Source: Clostridia bacterium (GTDB lineage Bacteria; Bacillota; Clostridia; Oscillospirales; CAG-272). Taken from it: DNA of 46,792 nucleotides. The notes under the pieces are model-generated. The model made no database searches, had not been told where the DNA came from, and saw only the letters and a list, made by a program, of their open reading frames with translations. Each line of letters starts with the position of its first letter. The first letter of the stretch is position 1. The translations under genes were made by a program, and so were the position numbers. Of the stretch, positions 1-7,451 are shown in pieces. The DNA lies in assembly GCA_900753285.1 (NCBI GenBank), contig CAADYN010000131.1, positions 1 to 46,792 on the forward strand. Reading direction: 5' to 3'.

Positions 1-446
1 GTATCAAGTACAGTGGGGACATTCCGAAGGCTATCGCGGCAGGCGCTAACGTAATCATGGTAGGCTCGCTTCTTGCGGGATGCGAGGAAAGCCCCGGAGA
101 CACAGAAATTTATCAGGGCAGAAGATTCAAGGTTTACCGCGGCATGGGTTCACTCGCGGCTATGGAAAAAGGCTCGAAGGACAGATACTTCCAGGAAGGC
201 GCAAGAAAGCTCGTTCCCGAAGGAGTTGAAGGAAGAGTACCCTACAAAGGACCTCTCGCAGATACAGTGTTCCAGCTCATGGGCGGTCTCCGTTCAGGTA
301 TGGGCTACTGCGGCGCGGCTACAATCGAAGATCTCAAGAAGAACGGCAGATTCGTTAAGATGTCCGGTAACGGTCTTAAGGAATCACATCCGCACGATAT
401 TTCAATCACAAAGGAAGCTCCCAACTACTCGGCACTTCCGCTTTAA
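1..446 (+). CDS. guaB: IMP dehydrogenase, C-terminal part (5' truncated by window)
   Basis: Inosine-5'-monophosphate dehydrogenase oxidises IMP to XMP with NAD+, the committed step of GMP synthesis in the cytosol. The gene enters from the left edge; the reading frame starts at base 3 and stops at 444-446. The visible 147 residues begin in the phosphate-binding loop (YSGDIPKAIAAGAN, then GSLLAG.EESPGD), continue through the flap region (YRGMGSLAAM, YKGPLADTVFQLMGGLRSGMGYCG) and end in a short C-terminal tail, all matching the family closely. The catalytic cysteine loop and CBS domains would lie upstream of the window. A strong hairpin follows the stop, so the gene ends its transcription unit. 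Identity is certain from the conserved motifs; only the start is unseen. Confidence 0.97.
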   Translation, partial: IKYSGDIPKAIAAGANVIMVGSLLAGCEESPGDTEIYQGRRFKVYRGMGSLAAMEKGSKDRYFQEGARKLVPEGVEGRVPYKGPLADTVFQLMGGLRSGMGYCGAATIEDLKKNGRFVKMSGNGLKESHPHDISITKEAPNYSALPL

Positions 447-451
447 TAAAC

Positions 452-502
452 AAAATATCCGCCTGAATAAGATTCATTCTTATCCCATGGCGGATATTTT
501 TA
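452..502. terminator. Intrinsic terminator between guaB and the AraC-type gene
   Basis: A 12-bp perfect inverted repeat (AAAATATCCGCC at 452-463 with GGCGGATATTTT at 489-500) encloses a loop that itself holds a small ATAAG/CTTAT stem. T runs follow on the plus strand, and an A-rich left arm gives a T run on the minus strand. It can therefore serve both convergent genes. It overlaps the last codon of the leftward regulator. Confidence 0.85.
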
Positions 503-1327
503 TTTTGCCTGTCTGTACTTGTTCGGTGTGCATCCGACTGCTTTTTTGAAAGCTCCGGAGAAGTGCTGAGTGTTTGAGTAGTTCAGCAGCGACGCTATCT
601 CCTTTATCGGCATGAGCGTACCGGTGAGCAGGCTTTTTGAGATTGATATCTTCTTGTCGAGGATGTACTGTATCGGAGTTATGTTGTATCTCTGCTTGAA
701 AAGCCTGATAACGTGCATTTTAGTTATGCCGAACTCCGATGCGATATCGTCGAGCGTGATATCATTGTAGATGTTCTTGTCGATGTACGCGCGTATTTTT
801 TCATCGACAGACGTGTTGTTTGAAGTTGACGGGAAGAAGCGTTCCCTTGTCGCAGCCACAAGCATATTGAAAAGCAGGCTCATGATTTCGGCATAGGTTT
901 CGGATTCGTTCGTGTCGTCAATGTGTTCGAGCTTGTCGTGGATCTCGATGAAGATATTCATGACATTGACTTCCGCGACATAAAGCGTGCTGAGATTGAA
1001 AAAGCTGAAAATCTTGCGGACAAGCTCGCCGTCGAGGTTTATCCACATTTTTTCATAAGGTTCATCCTGGGAGGCGTAGTGAACTTCATCAACGCCCTTT
1101 TCGAGACAGTAAAACATACCCTCGTGAACATCATATACCCTGCCTCCGACTTCAATCGACCCTTTGCCGGAGACAACATATTCAAAAACGTACACATCGC
1201 AGTTGTTTCGCACAATCCTGTAGTTTGGTTTTTTGTAGGTCACTCCCGCGAGCATACATGAGAACAGAGAGTACGGATCGTTTTTGCCTACATAGATGAT
1301 TTTTTCGTTGTAGGTGTTAAAATACAT
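500..1327 (-). CDS. AraC-family transcriptional regulator
   Basis: Predicted DNA-binding regulator of 275 residues, a normal length for the family. Residues about 45-110 form a cupin-type sensing domain (VVSGKGSIEVGG, YDVHEGMFYCLEKG), which in relatives binds a sugar or related ligand. Residues about 175-275 are the double helix-turn-helix (ITLDDIASEFGITKMHVIRLF, then PIKEIASLLNYSNTQHFSGAFKKAVGCTP in two parts). AraC regulators with this layout usually control carbohydrate genes; the target here is not evident because the adjacent genes are guaB and a divergent flotillin operon. It has its own consensus promoter and an AGGAG ribosome site about 10 bases before the ATG. The family is certain, the ligand unknown. 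Confidence 0.92.
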   Translation of the reverse strand: MYFNTYNEKIIYVGKNDPYSLFSCMLAGVTYKKPNYRIVRNNCDVYVFEYVVSGKGSIEVGGRVYDVHEGMFYCLEKGVDEVHYASQDEPYEKMWINLDGELVRKIFSFFNLSTLYVAEVNVMNIFIEIHDKLEHIDDTNESETYAEIMSLLFNMLVAATRERFFPSTSNNTSVDEKIRAYIDKNIYNDITLDDIASEFGITKMHVIRLFKQRYNITPIQYILDKKISISKSLLTGTLMPIKEIASLLNYSNTQHFSGAFKKAVGCTPNKYRQAK

Positions 1328-1358
1328 TAGCCCGATGCTCCTAAAGTTGTTTTTCTAC

Positions 1359-1387
1359 ATTATACTCCAAAAACACGGATTTGTCAA
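1359..1387 (-). promoter_or_regulatory. Promoter of the AraC-type gene
   Basis: On the minus strand TTGACA (1382-1387) is separated by exactly 17 bases from TATAAT (1359-1364), a perfect sigma-A consensus. It lies about 30 bases upstream of the start codon. Confidence 0.85.
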
Positions 1388-1497
1388 ACAAAAAAATGTC
1401 GAAATTGCATGAAAACAATAAAAAATATCAAAATTAATGAATTGTATGTGTAATCTCGTCGCGAAAATTAATATTTGATTAAATTATAAGCCCGCTA

Positions 1498-1526
1498 TTG
1501 ACAGTCAAGTGAACGTGTGATAGAAT
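1498..1526 (+). promoter_or_regulatory. Promoter of the DUF1836-flotillin operon
   Basis: TTGACA (1498-1503), a 17-base spacer and TAGAAT (1521-1526) precede an AGGAGGAG ribosome site at 1551-1558. This is the only strong promoter I see before the run of six same-strand genes ending at 7277. Confidence 0.85.
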
Positions 1527-1564
1527 AGTATTGCAATGAAAAACTGCGAAAGGAGGAGTATCGG

Positions 1565-2152
1565 ATGGAAAGCGAACAGGTAAACAATATCCCGGGGACT
1601 ATATTGAACCGTGACAAAATGGACGGAGCAACGGGACTTGAATTTCTCGATAAGGTGTTCTTCATCACCGACAAGATAATGCTCGCGCAGATAAGAGAAA
1701 TCACGGGAATCGACGGCACGACGCTTCAAAACTGGCTGAAAAGAGGCTGGGTCGGGACTCCGAATAAAAAATCTTACACAATAGAACATCTTGCGCGGAT
1801 ACTTATCATAAATATGATGCGCGACACAATGCAGCTTTCAAGGATAATCTTCATCCTGCAATACGTGAACGGCAAGTCCGAGGAAGACAAAATAGTCAAG
1901 GAAAGCGTGCTGTACGGCTATATCTGCAAGGTGCTCGACAGACTTTCCGAAAACGGTGAGATAAGCTGCGCAGGAATAGACGGTATCATTTCAGACGTTC
2001 TCTCGGACTACGAAGAGCCGGTGAGCGGTGCTGGGAGAAGGCTGTCCGTCGGCATTAAGGTGATAACGATTACATATTATTCCGCGCTCATAAAAGCCGA
2101 AGCGGAGGCGATTTTAGACAGTCTCGGTGCGGAAAAAACGCGGAAAAGATGA
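1565..2152 (+). CDS. DUF1836 family putative transcriptional regulator
   Basis: A 195-residue protein of the DUF1836 family, widespread in Firmicutes and thought to bind DNA through a MerR-like helix-turn-helix. Residues about 40-85 carry the family signature: a helix, TTLQNWLKRGWVGTPNKK, then YTIEHLARILIINMMRD. The rest is helical and has no recognisable ligand domain. No experimental function is known to me. It is the first gene after a consensus promoter, with an ideal AGGAGGAG site seven bases before the ATG, and the NfeD-like gene follows after 31 bases, so it may control or belong to the membrane operon downstream. Family assignment is firm; the regulatory role is inferred. Confidence 0.88.
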   Translation: MESEQVNNIPGTILNRDKMDGATGLEFLDKVFFITDKIMLAQIREITGIDGTTLQNWLKRGWVGTPNKKSYTIEHLARILIINMMRDTMQLSRIIFILQYVNGKSEEDKIVKESVLYGYICKVLDRLSENGEISCAGIDGIISDVLSDYEEPVSGAGRRLSVGIKVITITYYSALIKAEAEAILDSLGAEKTRKR

Positions 2153-2183
2153 ACCTTATATTTTGTAAAGGAGGCATGACAAT

Positions 2184-2798
2184 ATGATCGAATGGTGGAA
2201 CAGTATGGATCTCGCGGGACAGATTATTGCTCTCATCGCGATACCGTCCACGCTTGTGCTTGTGGTGCAGACTGTGCTTTTGCTCTTCGGTATGGGGGAC
2301 GACGATGTTGAAACGGACGGCATCGACCTCAACGGAAACGGTGTAGGAGACACTCCCGGAGACGGCGGAGGAGACGGAATGGCGCTGTTTTCCCTCAGAG
2401 GAATCATGGCTATGGCTGCTGTCGGCGGCTGGAGCGGACTTGCTATGCACGACAACGGAATGCCGCTTACCATGACTATTATACTCGCGACAGCGTTCGG
2501 ATTTATCACGCTTGTCGGAATAGCGTACATCATGCGGCTCGCGTCAAAGCTCCAGTCAAGCGGAAACATAGTTATAGGATATACTATCGGCAAGGTTGGA
2601 ACAGTATATATACCCATTCCGCCGAATATGTCAGGCTCGGGCAAGATAAACGTCACAGTGCAGGAGAGATTCATCGAGGTTGACGCTGTAACTCCGTGCG
2701 AGAGAAAGCTCATGACGGGGGAAAGCGTAAGAATCACCGCGACTGACGAAAACGGCATGGTAGTCGTAGAGCCTGTGATAAAGAATACGGAAAAGTAA
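2184..2798 (+). CDS. NfeD-like membrane protein, partner of flotillin
   Basis: A 204-residue membrane protein of the NfeD/YuaF type. There is a transmembrane helix near residues 13-35 and two to three more between about 72 and 115. The C-terminal 70 residues (from about IGYTIGKVGTVYIPIP to VVVEP) look like the small OB-fold beta-barrel of NfeD proteins. NfeD genes are almost always coupled to SPFH/flotillin genes, as here (the flotillin begins 72 bases on), and in Bacillus the pair helps organise membrane microdomains. The segment after the first helix is acidic and glycine-rich (DLNGNGVGD then GDGGGDG), resembling an EF-hand or thrombospondin-type calcium loop. The start is chosen for the AGGAGG at about 2169. 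The stop codon lies inside a small direct repeat. Confidence 0.82.
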   Translation: MIEWWNSMDLAGQIIALIAIPSTLVLVVQTVLLLFGMGDDDVETDGIDLNGNGVGDTPGDGGGDGMALFSLRGIMAMAAVGGWSGLAMHDNGMPLTMTIILATAFGFITLVGIAYIMRLASKLQSSGNIVIGYTIGKVGTVYIPIPPNMSGSGKINVTVQERFIEVDAVTPCERKLMTGESVRITATDENGMVVVEPVIKNTEK

Positions 2799-2846
2799 TA
2801 ATCTTAACAAATACGGAAAAGTAAAATCTTAAAAAGTAAAAATCTT
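2784..2846 (+). repeat. Short direct repeats spanning the NfeD stop codon
   Basis: The sequence AATACGGAAAAGTAA.AATCTTA occurs at 2784-2806 and again at 2810-2831, followed by a partial third copy (AAAAGTAAAAATCTT, 2832-2846). The first copy includes the last codons and TAA of the NfeD-like gene, so the spacer seems to have grown by slippage duplication of the gene's 3' end. Confidence 0.8.
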
Positions 2847-2870
2847 CATATTTAATTAAAGGAGAACAAC

Positions 2871-4292
2871 ATGAGAACACTTCTAACATCGACAATGTCC
2901 ATCGACCCTTCCGTTTTGATGCTTGTGTGCGTCATAGTGCTCGTAGTGCTGACGACAATGATAGTCATCCTCTCGCGCTACAGAAAATGCCCGTCTGATA
3001 AGATACTCGTCATCTACGGTAAGGTAGGTCAGACTCAGGACGGACAGCAGCGTTCGGCTAAGTGTATCCACGGCGGCGCGTCATTCATCTGGCCCGTTGT
3101 TCAGTCGTATGAATACCTCGACCTTACGCCTATGTCCATTCAGGTAGACCTCAGAAACGCGCTTTCCAAGCAGAATATCCGCGTAGACGTTCCTTCAAGA
3201 TTCACCGTAGGTATCTCGACCGAAAACGGCGTCATGCAGAATGCGGCAGAACGTCTTCTCGGTATGAAGATTGACGAAATAAAGCAGATTGCGGAGGATA
3301 TCATATTCGGTCAGATGAGACTTATCATCGCGACAATGGATATCGAAGAGATAAACTCCGACCGTGACAAATTCCTTGAAGCGGTTTCGTCAAACGTAGA
3401 GACTGAACTTAAAAAGATTGGTCTGAGACTCATCAACGTAAACGTAACGGACATCACCGATGAATCCGGATATATCGTAGCTCTCGGTCAGGAAGCCGCA
3501 GCAAAAGCGATAAACGACGCGAAGATATCCGTTGCGGAAGCCGAAAGAGCAGGTGCTATAGGTGCGGCGGAAGCAGACCGTGACAAGCGTATTTCAGTAT
3601 CAAAATCCGACTCCGAAGCTATCGGCGGTGAAAACGAAGCTCGTGCAAAGGTTGCAGACTCCGACGCTACAAGACGTGAGAAGGAAGCGGAAGCTCTCAA
3701 GCGTGCGACTGCTGCCGAAAACATCGCAAAAGCCCGCGCAGAACAGGAATCCTTTGACGCACAGAGAGCAGCAGAAGAAGCAAGAGCGCATTTTGAACAG
3801 GCTAAGCTCGAAGCAGACGTTATTGTAAAGACCGAAATCGAGAAGAAAAAGCTCGAGCTTGAAGCGGAAGCTCAGGCTGAACAGACAAGACGCCGCGCAA
3901 AGGGTGAAGCCGACGCTATCCTCATGAAGATGCAGGCTGAGGCTGACGGTGTAAAGCAGATGCTCATGAAGCAGGCTGAAGGTTTTGCGGAAATCGTTAA
4001 ATCTGCCGGCGGTGAAGCTAATGATGCTATTCGCCTTATGATTGCCGACAAGATGGAAGAGCTTACCAAGATTCAGGTTGAAGCCATCAAGAACCTCCAG
4101 ATTGATAAAATCACTGTATGGGACGGCGGCACATCTAAAGACGGCAAGAACGCGACGGCTGACTTTATCTCGGGACTTTATAAGAGCATTCCTCCTATGA
4201 ACGAAATGTTTGACATGGCGGGAATGCAGCTGCCCAAATACCTCGGCGAGAAGAAGGACGACACTCTGACAACACCTGACGAGACAAAATAA
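2871..4292 (+). CDS. Flotillin family protein (SPFH/band 7 domain)
   Basis: A 473-residue flotillin, a scaffold protein that oligomerises on the cytosolic face of the membrane. Residues about 16-36 form the single membrane segment, followed by RYRKCPSDKILVIYGKVG and the SPFH domain to about residue 200 (VPSRFTVGIS, NAAERLLGM, NVNVTDITDESGYI). Residues about 205-400 are an alanine/glutamate-rich coiled coil with the EAxAE-type repeats typical of flotillins. The C-terminal tail contains the conserved YKSIPPMNEM segment. Length and layout match Bacillus YuaG/FloT (about 500 residues). It follows its usual NfeD partner. In Bacillus, flotillins influence FtsH activity, which is of note given the ftsH locus at 22058. 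AAAGGAG lies seven bases before the ATG. Confidence 0.93.
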   Translation: MRTLLTSTMSIDPSVLMLVCVIVLVVLTTMIVILSRYRKCPSDKILVIYGKVGQTQDGQQRSAKCIHGGASFIWPVVQSYEYLDLTPMSIQVDLRNALSKQNIRVDVPSRFTVGISTENGVMQNAAERLLGMKIDEIKQIAEDIIFGQMRLIIATMDIEEINSDRDKFLEAVSSNVETELKKIGLRLINVNVTDITDESGYIVALGQEAAAKAINDAKISVAEAERAGAIGAAEADRDKRISVSKSDSEAIGGENEARAKVADSDATRREKEAEALKRATAAENIAKARAEQESFDAQRAAEEARAHFEQAKLEADVIVKTEIEKKKLELEAEAQAEQTRRRAKGEADAILMKMQAEADGVKQMLMKQAEGFAEIVKSAGGEANDAIRLMIADKMEELTKIQVEAIKNLQIDKITVWDGGTSKDGKNATADFISGLYKSIPPMNEMFDMAGMQLPKYLGEKKDDTLTTPDETK

Positions 4293-4306
4293 CGGGAGAC
4301 TTTACA

Positions 4307-5899
4307 ATGGACGTAATAAAGCTATCCGACTTCTATGACGGAGATACGGTGCAGTCACTGAAAAAAACGGTGGAGCAGGTCAAAAAGGACGGCGCGAAAA
4401 CACTCTTCATCGAACCCGGCGACTACATTGTTACGGGAGAGCGGGCAAGAGCGGCACAGGCTGCGGTCATGGCAGGTGACTTCGGAGAGAATCCGCAGAA
4501 GATAATGTTCACGCCGACATATGAGTACGATATCGGTTTTGACCTCAGCGGACTTTCCGACGTGAAGATATCGGCGTATGGCGTGAGATTCATCGTAGAC
4601 GGATTCATGGAGCCTGTCAGAATAAAAAACTGCGAGAATGTTGAGCTGCTCGGACTTACCGTAACGCACAAGAGAAAGCCGTTCAGCCGCGGACATGTCA
4701 CAAAATGCACCCCGCGAAATGAGGAAAACGTGTTTGACGTGACGGTGGAGCTTGATGAGGACTGCCCGATAACGCAAAAAACTCCTATGCTGCTGAGATA
4801 CATGTGGTGCGATGCATTATCGGGAAAAAACAAAAACGGCGGAATCATAAGCTACACCTACGTCGACGAACACCACTTTACGGCTGTAGTAAAATGCATC
4901 GGCTTGTGCGTGGGAGACGAGTTCAACACCGTACACGCCTTCCACTCACGCCCCGCCATACATATCGCCGAATCAAAGAACATCACCTTGACGGATGTGA
5001 CGATAAACAGTCAGCCGGGCATGGGTGTCGTCGGCAACAGAAGTGAAAATGTGACGTTAAAACGCCTTTGGGTAGTGCCGGAATGCGAATACCACTGGTC
5101 AACGAACACCGACGCTACGCACTTCACCTCTATGACTGGTAAGCTGAGACTTGAAAACTGCGTTTTTGAATATCACGGAGACGACTTTACAAATGTACAC
5201 GGTTACTATCAGGAAGTAGTAACACGCGTTACCGACACGGAATTCTTCATGCAGGAGAAAACGCCGGACGGAACTCACACGCAGGCTCTCGACTATCCCG
5301 ATGTGGGAGACACGCTGGAACTTACGAGAAAGAGCGACCTCAGAGTTCTTGACACGTACAAAGTTGAGAAAGTAACTCTCATGCCCGACGAATGGATGTG
5401 CAGGGTAACAGTCGACCATCCTCTGCCGGAGAGCACGGAAGGACTGATGCTTGCCGACGTGACAAGACTGCCGTTCGTTGAGATAATAGGCTGTTCTGCC
5501 TCGTCTCACTTTGCACGCGGAGTCCTGCTCAAAACTCACGGCGCGCTTGTCGAGAGGAACACAATGCGGGATATCCACGGCCCTGCTATAGTTGCGGCTT
5601 CCGAGGCTTGGTGGTACGAAGGCGTATCTCCGAGGAACATCACAATACGCGGCAACAGAATAGTGAACTGCGGTATGTTCTGGGGAGAAGCGGCGGGAAT
5701 CGTCGTGAAATCCGACTGCGACAATCCGGTATTGAGAAACATCAGCGACATCATTATCGAGGACAACGTGATAGAAGCGCCGTTAGCCGAGCACGGTATC
5801 TATGTTCGCGGAGCTGATGGAGTAAAGGTAAGCGGAAACATAGTAAAAACCCGCGGAGAAGGCGTGGTTTTAGAGGACTGCGGTAAAATGTTAAAGTAA
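4307..5899 (+). CDS. Right-handed beta-helix protein, GH110-like putative glycosidase
   Basis: A 530-residue protein with the hydrophobic/N-rich rhythm of a parallel beta-helix (NITLTDVTINS, NVTLKRLWV, RLENCVFE, NITIRGNRIVNCG, DIIIEDNVIEAP). Residues about 266-296 hold NTDATHFTSMTGKLRLENC followed by YHGDDFTNVHG; paired acidic residues before NVHG recall the GH110 alpha-1,3-galactosidase family of gut bacteria. Length fits GH110 (roughly 600) somewhat short. There is no signal peptide, so it would act in the cytosol. It begins 14 bases after flotillin, with GGGAG as ribosome site, so it is probably co-transcribed with membrane genes, an odd setting for a glycosidase. Pectate-lyase-like or polysaccharide-modifying roles cannot be excluded; the fold is more certain than the substrate. 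Confidence 0.65.
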   Translation: MDVIKLSDFYDGDTVQSLKKTVEQVKKDGAKTLFIEPGDYIVTGERARAAQAAVMAGDFGENPQKIMFTPTYEYDIGFDLSGLSDVKISAYGVRFIVDGFMEPVRIKNCENVELLGLTVTHKRKPFSRGHVTKCTPRNEENVFDVTVELDEDCPITQKTPMLLRYMWCDALSGKNKNGGIISYTYVDEHHFTAVVKCIGLCVGDEFNTVHAFHSRPAIHIAESKNITLTDVTINSQPGMGVVGNRSENVTLKRLWVVPECEYHWSTNTDATHFTSMTGKLRLENCVFEYHGDDFTNVHGYYQEVVTRVTDTEFFMQEKTPDGTHTQALDYPDVGDTLELTRKSDLRVLDTYKVEKVTLMPDEWMCRVTVDHPLPESTEGLMLADVTRLPFVEIIGCSASSHFARGVLLKTHGALVERNTMRDIHGPAIVAASEAWWYEGVSPRNITIRGNRIVNCGMFWGEAAGIVVKSDCDNPVLRNISDIIIEDNVIEAPLAEHGIYVRGADGVKVSGNIVKTRGEGVVLEDCGKMLK

Positions 5900-5915
5900 A
5901 CAAAATGAATAATCT

Positions 5916-5946
5916 ACCCCCTGTATGGCGAAAAAATATGGGGGGT
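5916..5946 (+). promoter_or_regulatory. Hairpin that can hide the ribosome site of the next gene
   Basis: ACCCCC at 5916-5921 can pair with GGGGGT at 5941-5946, with a partly paired TGTAT/ATAT extension and a short A-rich loop. The right arm is the only G-rich ribosome-binding sequence before the ATG at 5954, so pairing would block translation of the small membrane protein. No U run follows, so it is not a normal terminator. Confidence 0.45.
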
Positions 5947-5953
5947 GATTTGT

Positions 5954-6352
5954 ATGCTTAAGAAAATCGAATATATCTGCGTATTTCTGAGCGGAGGAAT
6001 AATCTACAGCTTCATCGAAGTCGCATGGAGAGGGTACACGCACTGGAGCATGACGATTGCGGGCGGGATATGCTTTATGCTCATCCACTTTATCAACGCC
6101 ATAGTGTATGACAGGAACATTTTCATGCGCGCTGTTGTCGGCGGCTCTGTGATAACGGTGGTCGAGTTTGTTGTCGGAGTGGTGGTGAACCTCATTCTGC
6201 ACCTTGACGTGTGGGATTACTCGGACATGGCGGGGAACATTGCCGGTCAGGTGTGTCCGCTGTTCACGGTTCTGTGGTTCTTCCTTGCTATTCCGGCGTT
6301 CATCCTCTCGGATTTGATACGCAGATTCTTCGATTCGATAGCCGAAAGATAG
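5954..6352 (+). CDS. Small CmpB-like membrane protein (PF06541, putative ABC transporter type IV)
   Basis: A 132-residue membrane protein with about four transmembrane helices and no soluble domain. It belongs to the family named ABC_trans_CmpB / putative ABC-transporter type IV, whose real activity is unknown to me. Family hallmarks are visible: IIYSFIEVAWRGYTHWSM near the N terminus, VVEFVVGVVVNL in the third helix, and VWDYSDMAGNIAGQVCPLF before the last helix. Two longer relatives with the same WDYSD...NI.G..C motif flank ftsH later in the window. A GTG at 5945 would add three residues, but it lies inside the GGGGGTGA ribosome site, so the ATG at 5954 is preferred. It is preceded by a site-masking hairpin and followed after four bases by the ComEC-type gene. 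Confidence 0.82.
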   Translation: MLKKIEYICVFLSGGIIYSFIEVAWRGYTHWSMTIAGGICFMLIHFINAIVYDRNIFMRAVVGGSVITVVEFVVGVVVNLILHLDVWDYSDMAGNIAGQVCPLFTVLWFFLAIPAFILSDLIRRFFDSIAER

Positions 6353-6356
6353 AAGA

Positions 6357-7277
6357 ATGAAGCAAAACAGCACCAAAGAGCGTAAATACACAAGAAAATC
6401 AAGCTATACCAAACTTGCAAAGAAATTTCTGAAAGGCAAAACGCCGCTGACTGCCGCTATAATCATAGTTCTCGGCGCGGTTTACTCGATTTTTGCCTAC
6501 ATCAGAACAGGAACGATAGTCCCGACAATGGAGCTTATCGACGGACTTCCGACATTTCGTTTTGTGGATGTCGGTCAGGGAGACTGCGTTCTTGTTACAT
6601 ACAAAGGGGATTCGGTTCTTGTCGACGCAGGTCCGAGATCAAGCGGAACAACAGCGGCGGAGTATGTCAGTATGTACGCACCGCACGTCGACTACTTTTT
6701 CATCACCCATCCGCATGAGGATCATATGGGAGGCGCGGCAGACATACTTGAGTCGGTAACGGTGGACTGTCTTGTCATGTCTGACTTGGTAGCGGACGAG
6801 GAATTTTACACCGACGCGATAAAAGCCGCGAAGAAGCAGGGAACGGAGATAATCTACCTCACAAGCGGAGCAAAATACGACACCGGGAACATCTCAATAG
6901 AGGTTTTTGACCTGTTCGAATTTTACTCCGACGACTACAACAACTCAAGCCTGTTTATAAAAATCGAAGCTGACGGCACGACACTTCTTGTTACCGGAGA
7001 CTCCGAAGCCGAGGAAGAAGAATACGCGTTGGAGAAATACGGCGGCGAGCTTGACTGCGATATTCTAAAAGTAGGACATCACGGCTCACGAACGTCTTCA
7101 TCCGAGGAATTCCTTGAAGCTGTGACGCCGAACGATGCGGTTATCTCCTGCGGCAGGAACAATTCCTACGGTCATCCTACGTCGGAGGTGCTTGACAGAC
7201 TGAACGAGGACGGGATTATAGTATACAGGACGGATTTAGAAGGAAACGTAGTCCTGCGCGGAGAAAAGGCGGCGTAA
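6357..7277 (+). CDS. ComEC/Rec2-type metallo-beta-lactamase fold hydrolase, membrane anchored
   Basis: A 306-residue stand-alone version of the ComEC metallo-hydrolase domain. A basic N terminus and one membrane segment (residues about 31-49) suggest the catalytic domain is outside the membrane. Motifs in order: FVDVGQGDCVLV, the metal site HPHEDH (118-123) followed by MGG, LLVTGDSE, KVGHHGS, and a final SYGHP. These are the conserved blocks of the ComEC/late competence hydrolase group, which in relatives may degrade the non-transported DNA strand or other phosphodiesters. The channel domain of full ComEC is missing, so DNA uptake itself is not implied. It is the last gene of the flotillin operon. 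The fold is certain, the substrate inferred. Confidence 0.88.
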   Translation: MKQNSTKERKYTRKSSYTKLAKKFLKGKTPLTAAIIIVLGAVYSIFAYIRTGTIVPTMELIDGLPTFRFVDVGQGDCVLVTYKGDSVLVDAGPRSSGTTAAEYVSMYAPHVDYFFITHPHEDHMGGAADILESVTVDCLVMSDLVADEEFYTDAIKAAKKQGTEIIYLTSGAKYDTGNISIEVFDLFEFYSDDYNNSSLFIKIEADGTTLLVTGDSEAEEEEYALEKYGGELDCDILKVGHHGSRTSSSEEFLEAVTPNDAVISCGRNNSYGHPTSEVLDRLNEDGIIVYRTDLEGNVVLRGEKAA

Positions 7278-7428
7278 AAGACAAAACCCGCTCATTGGGG
7301 CGCTAAACTGCCCATTCTAAATTTTTAGAAAAGACAAAACCCACCAATTGGGCGCTAAACTGCCCGTCTAAAACCTGAGAAAAGACAAAACCCACTCATG
7401 GGCAGTTTGAGCAGGTTTCGTCCGGACA
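7276..7428. repeat. Tandem hairpin repeat (2 full copies plus a diverged third) between convergent genes
   Basis: A unit of about 52 bases starting AAAAGACAAAACCC repeats at 7276, 7329 and 7380. Copies one and two contain CGCTAAACTGCCC and can form a GGGC/GCCC hairpin. The third copy carries the same block inverted (GGGCAGTTTGAGC, about 7400-7412), so it can pair with the first copy, and it can also fold on itself (AAACCCACTCA with TGAGCAGGTTT). Read on the minus strand each unit ends GGGTTTTGTCTTTT, so it resembles a triplicated terminator for spo0A. It directly abuts the ComEC-type stop codon. Confidence 0.85.
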
Positions 7429-7451
7429 AAATATGGATTTGAAAAATGGAA

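Noticed and set aside
7276..7428. Tandem units considered as a CRISPR array
   Set aside because: Only two and a half units, without unique spacers of constant length and without cas genes.
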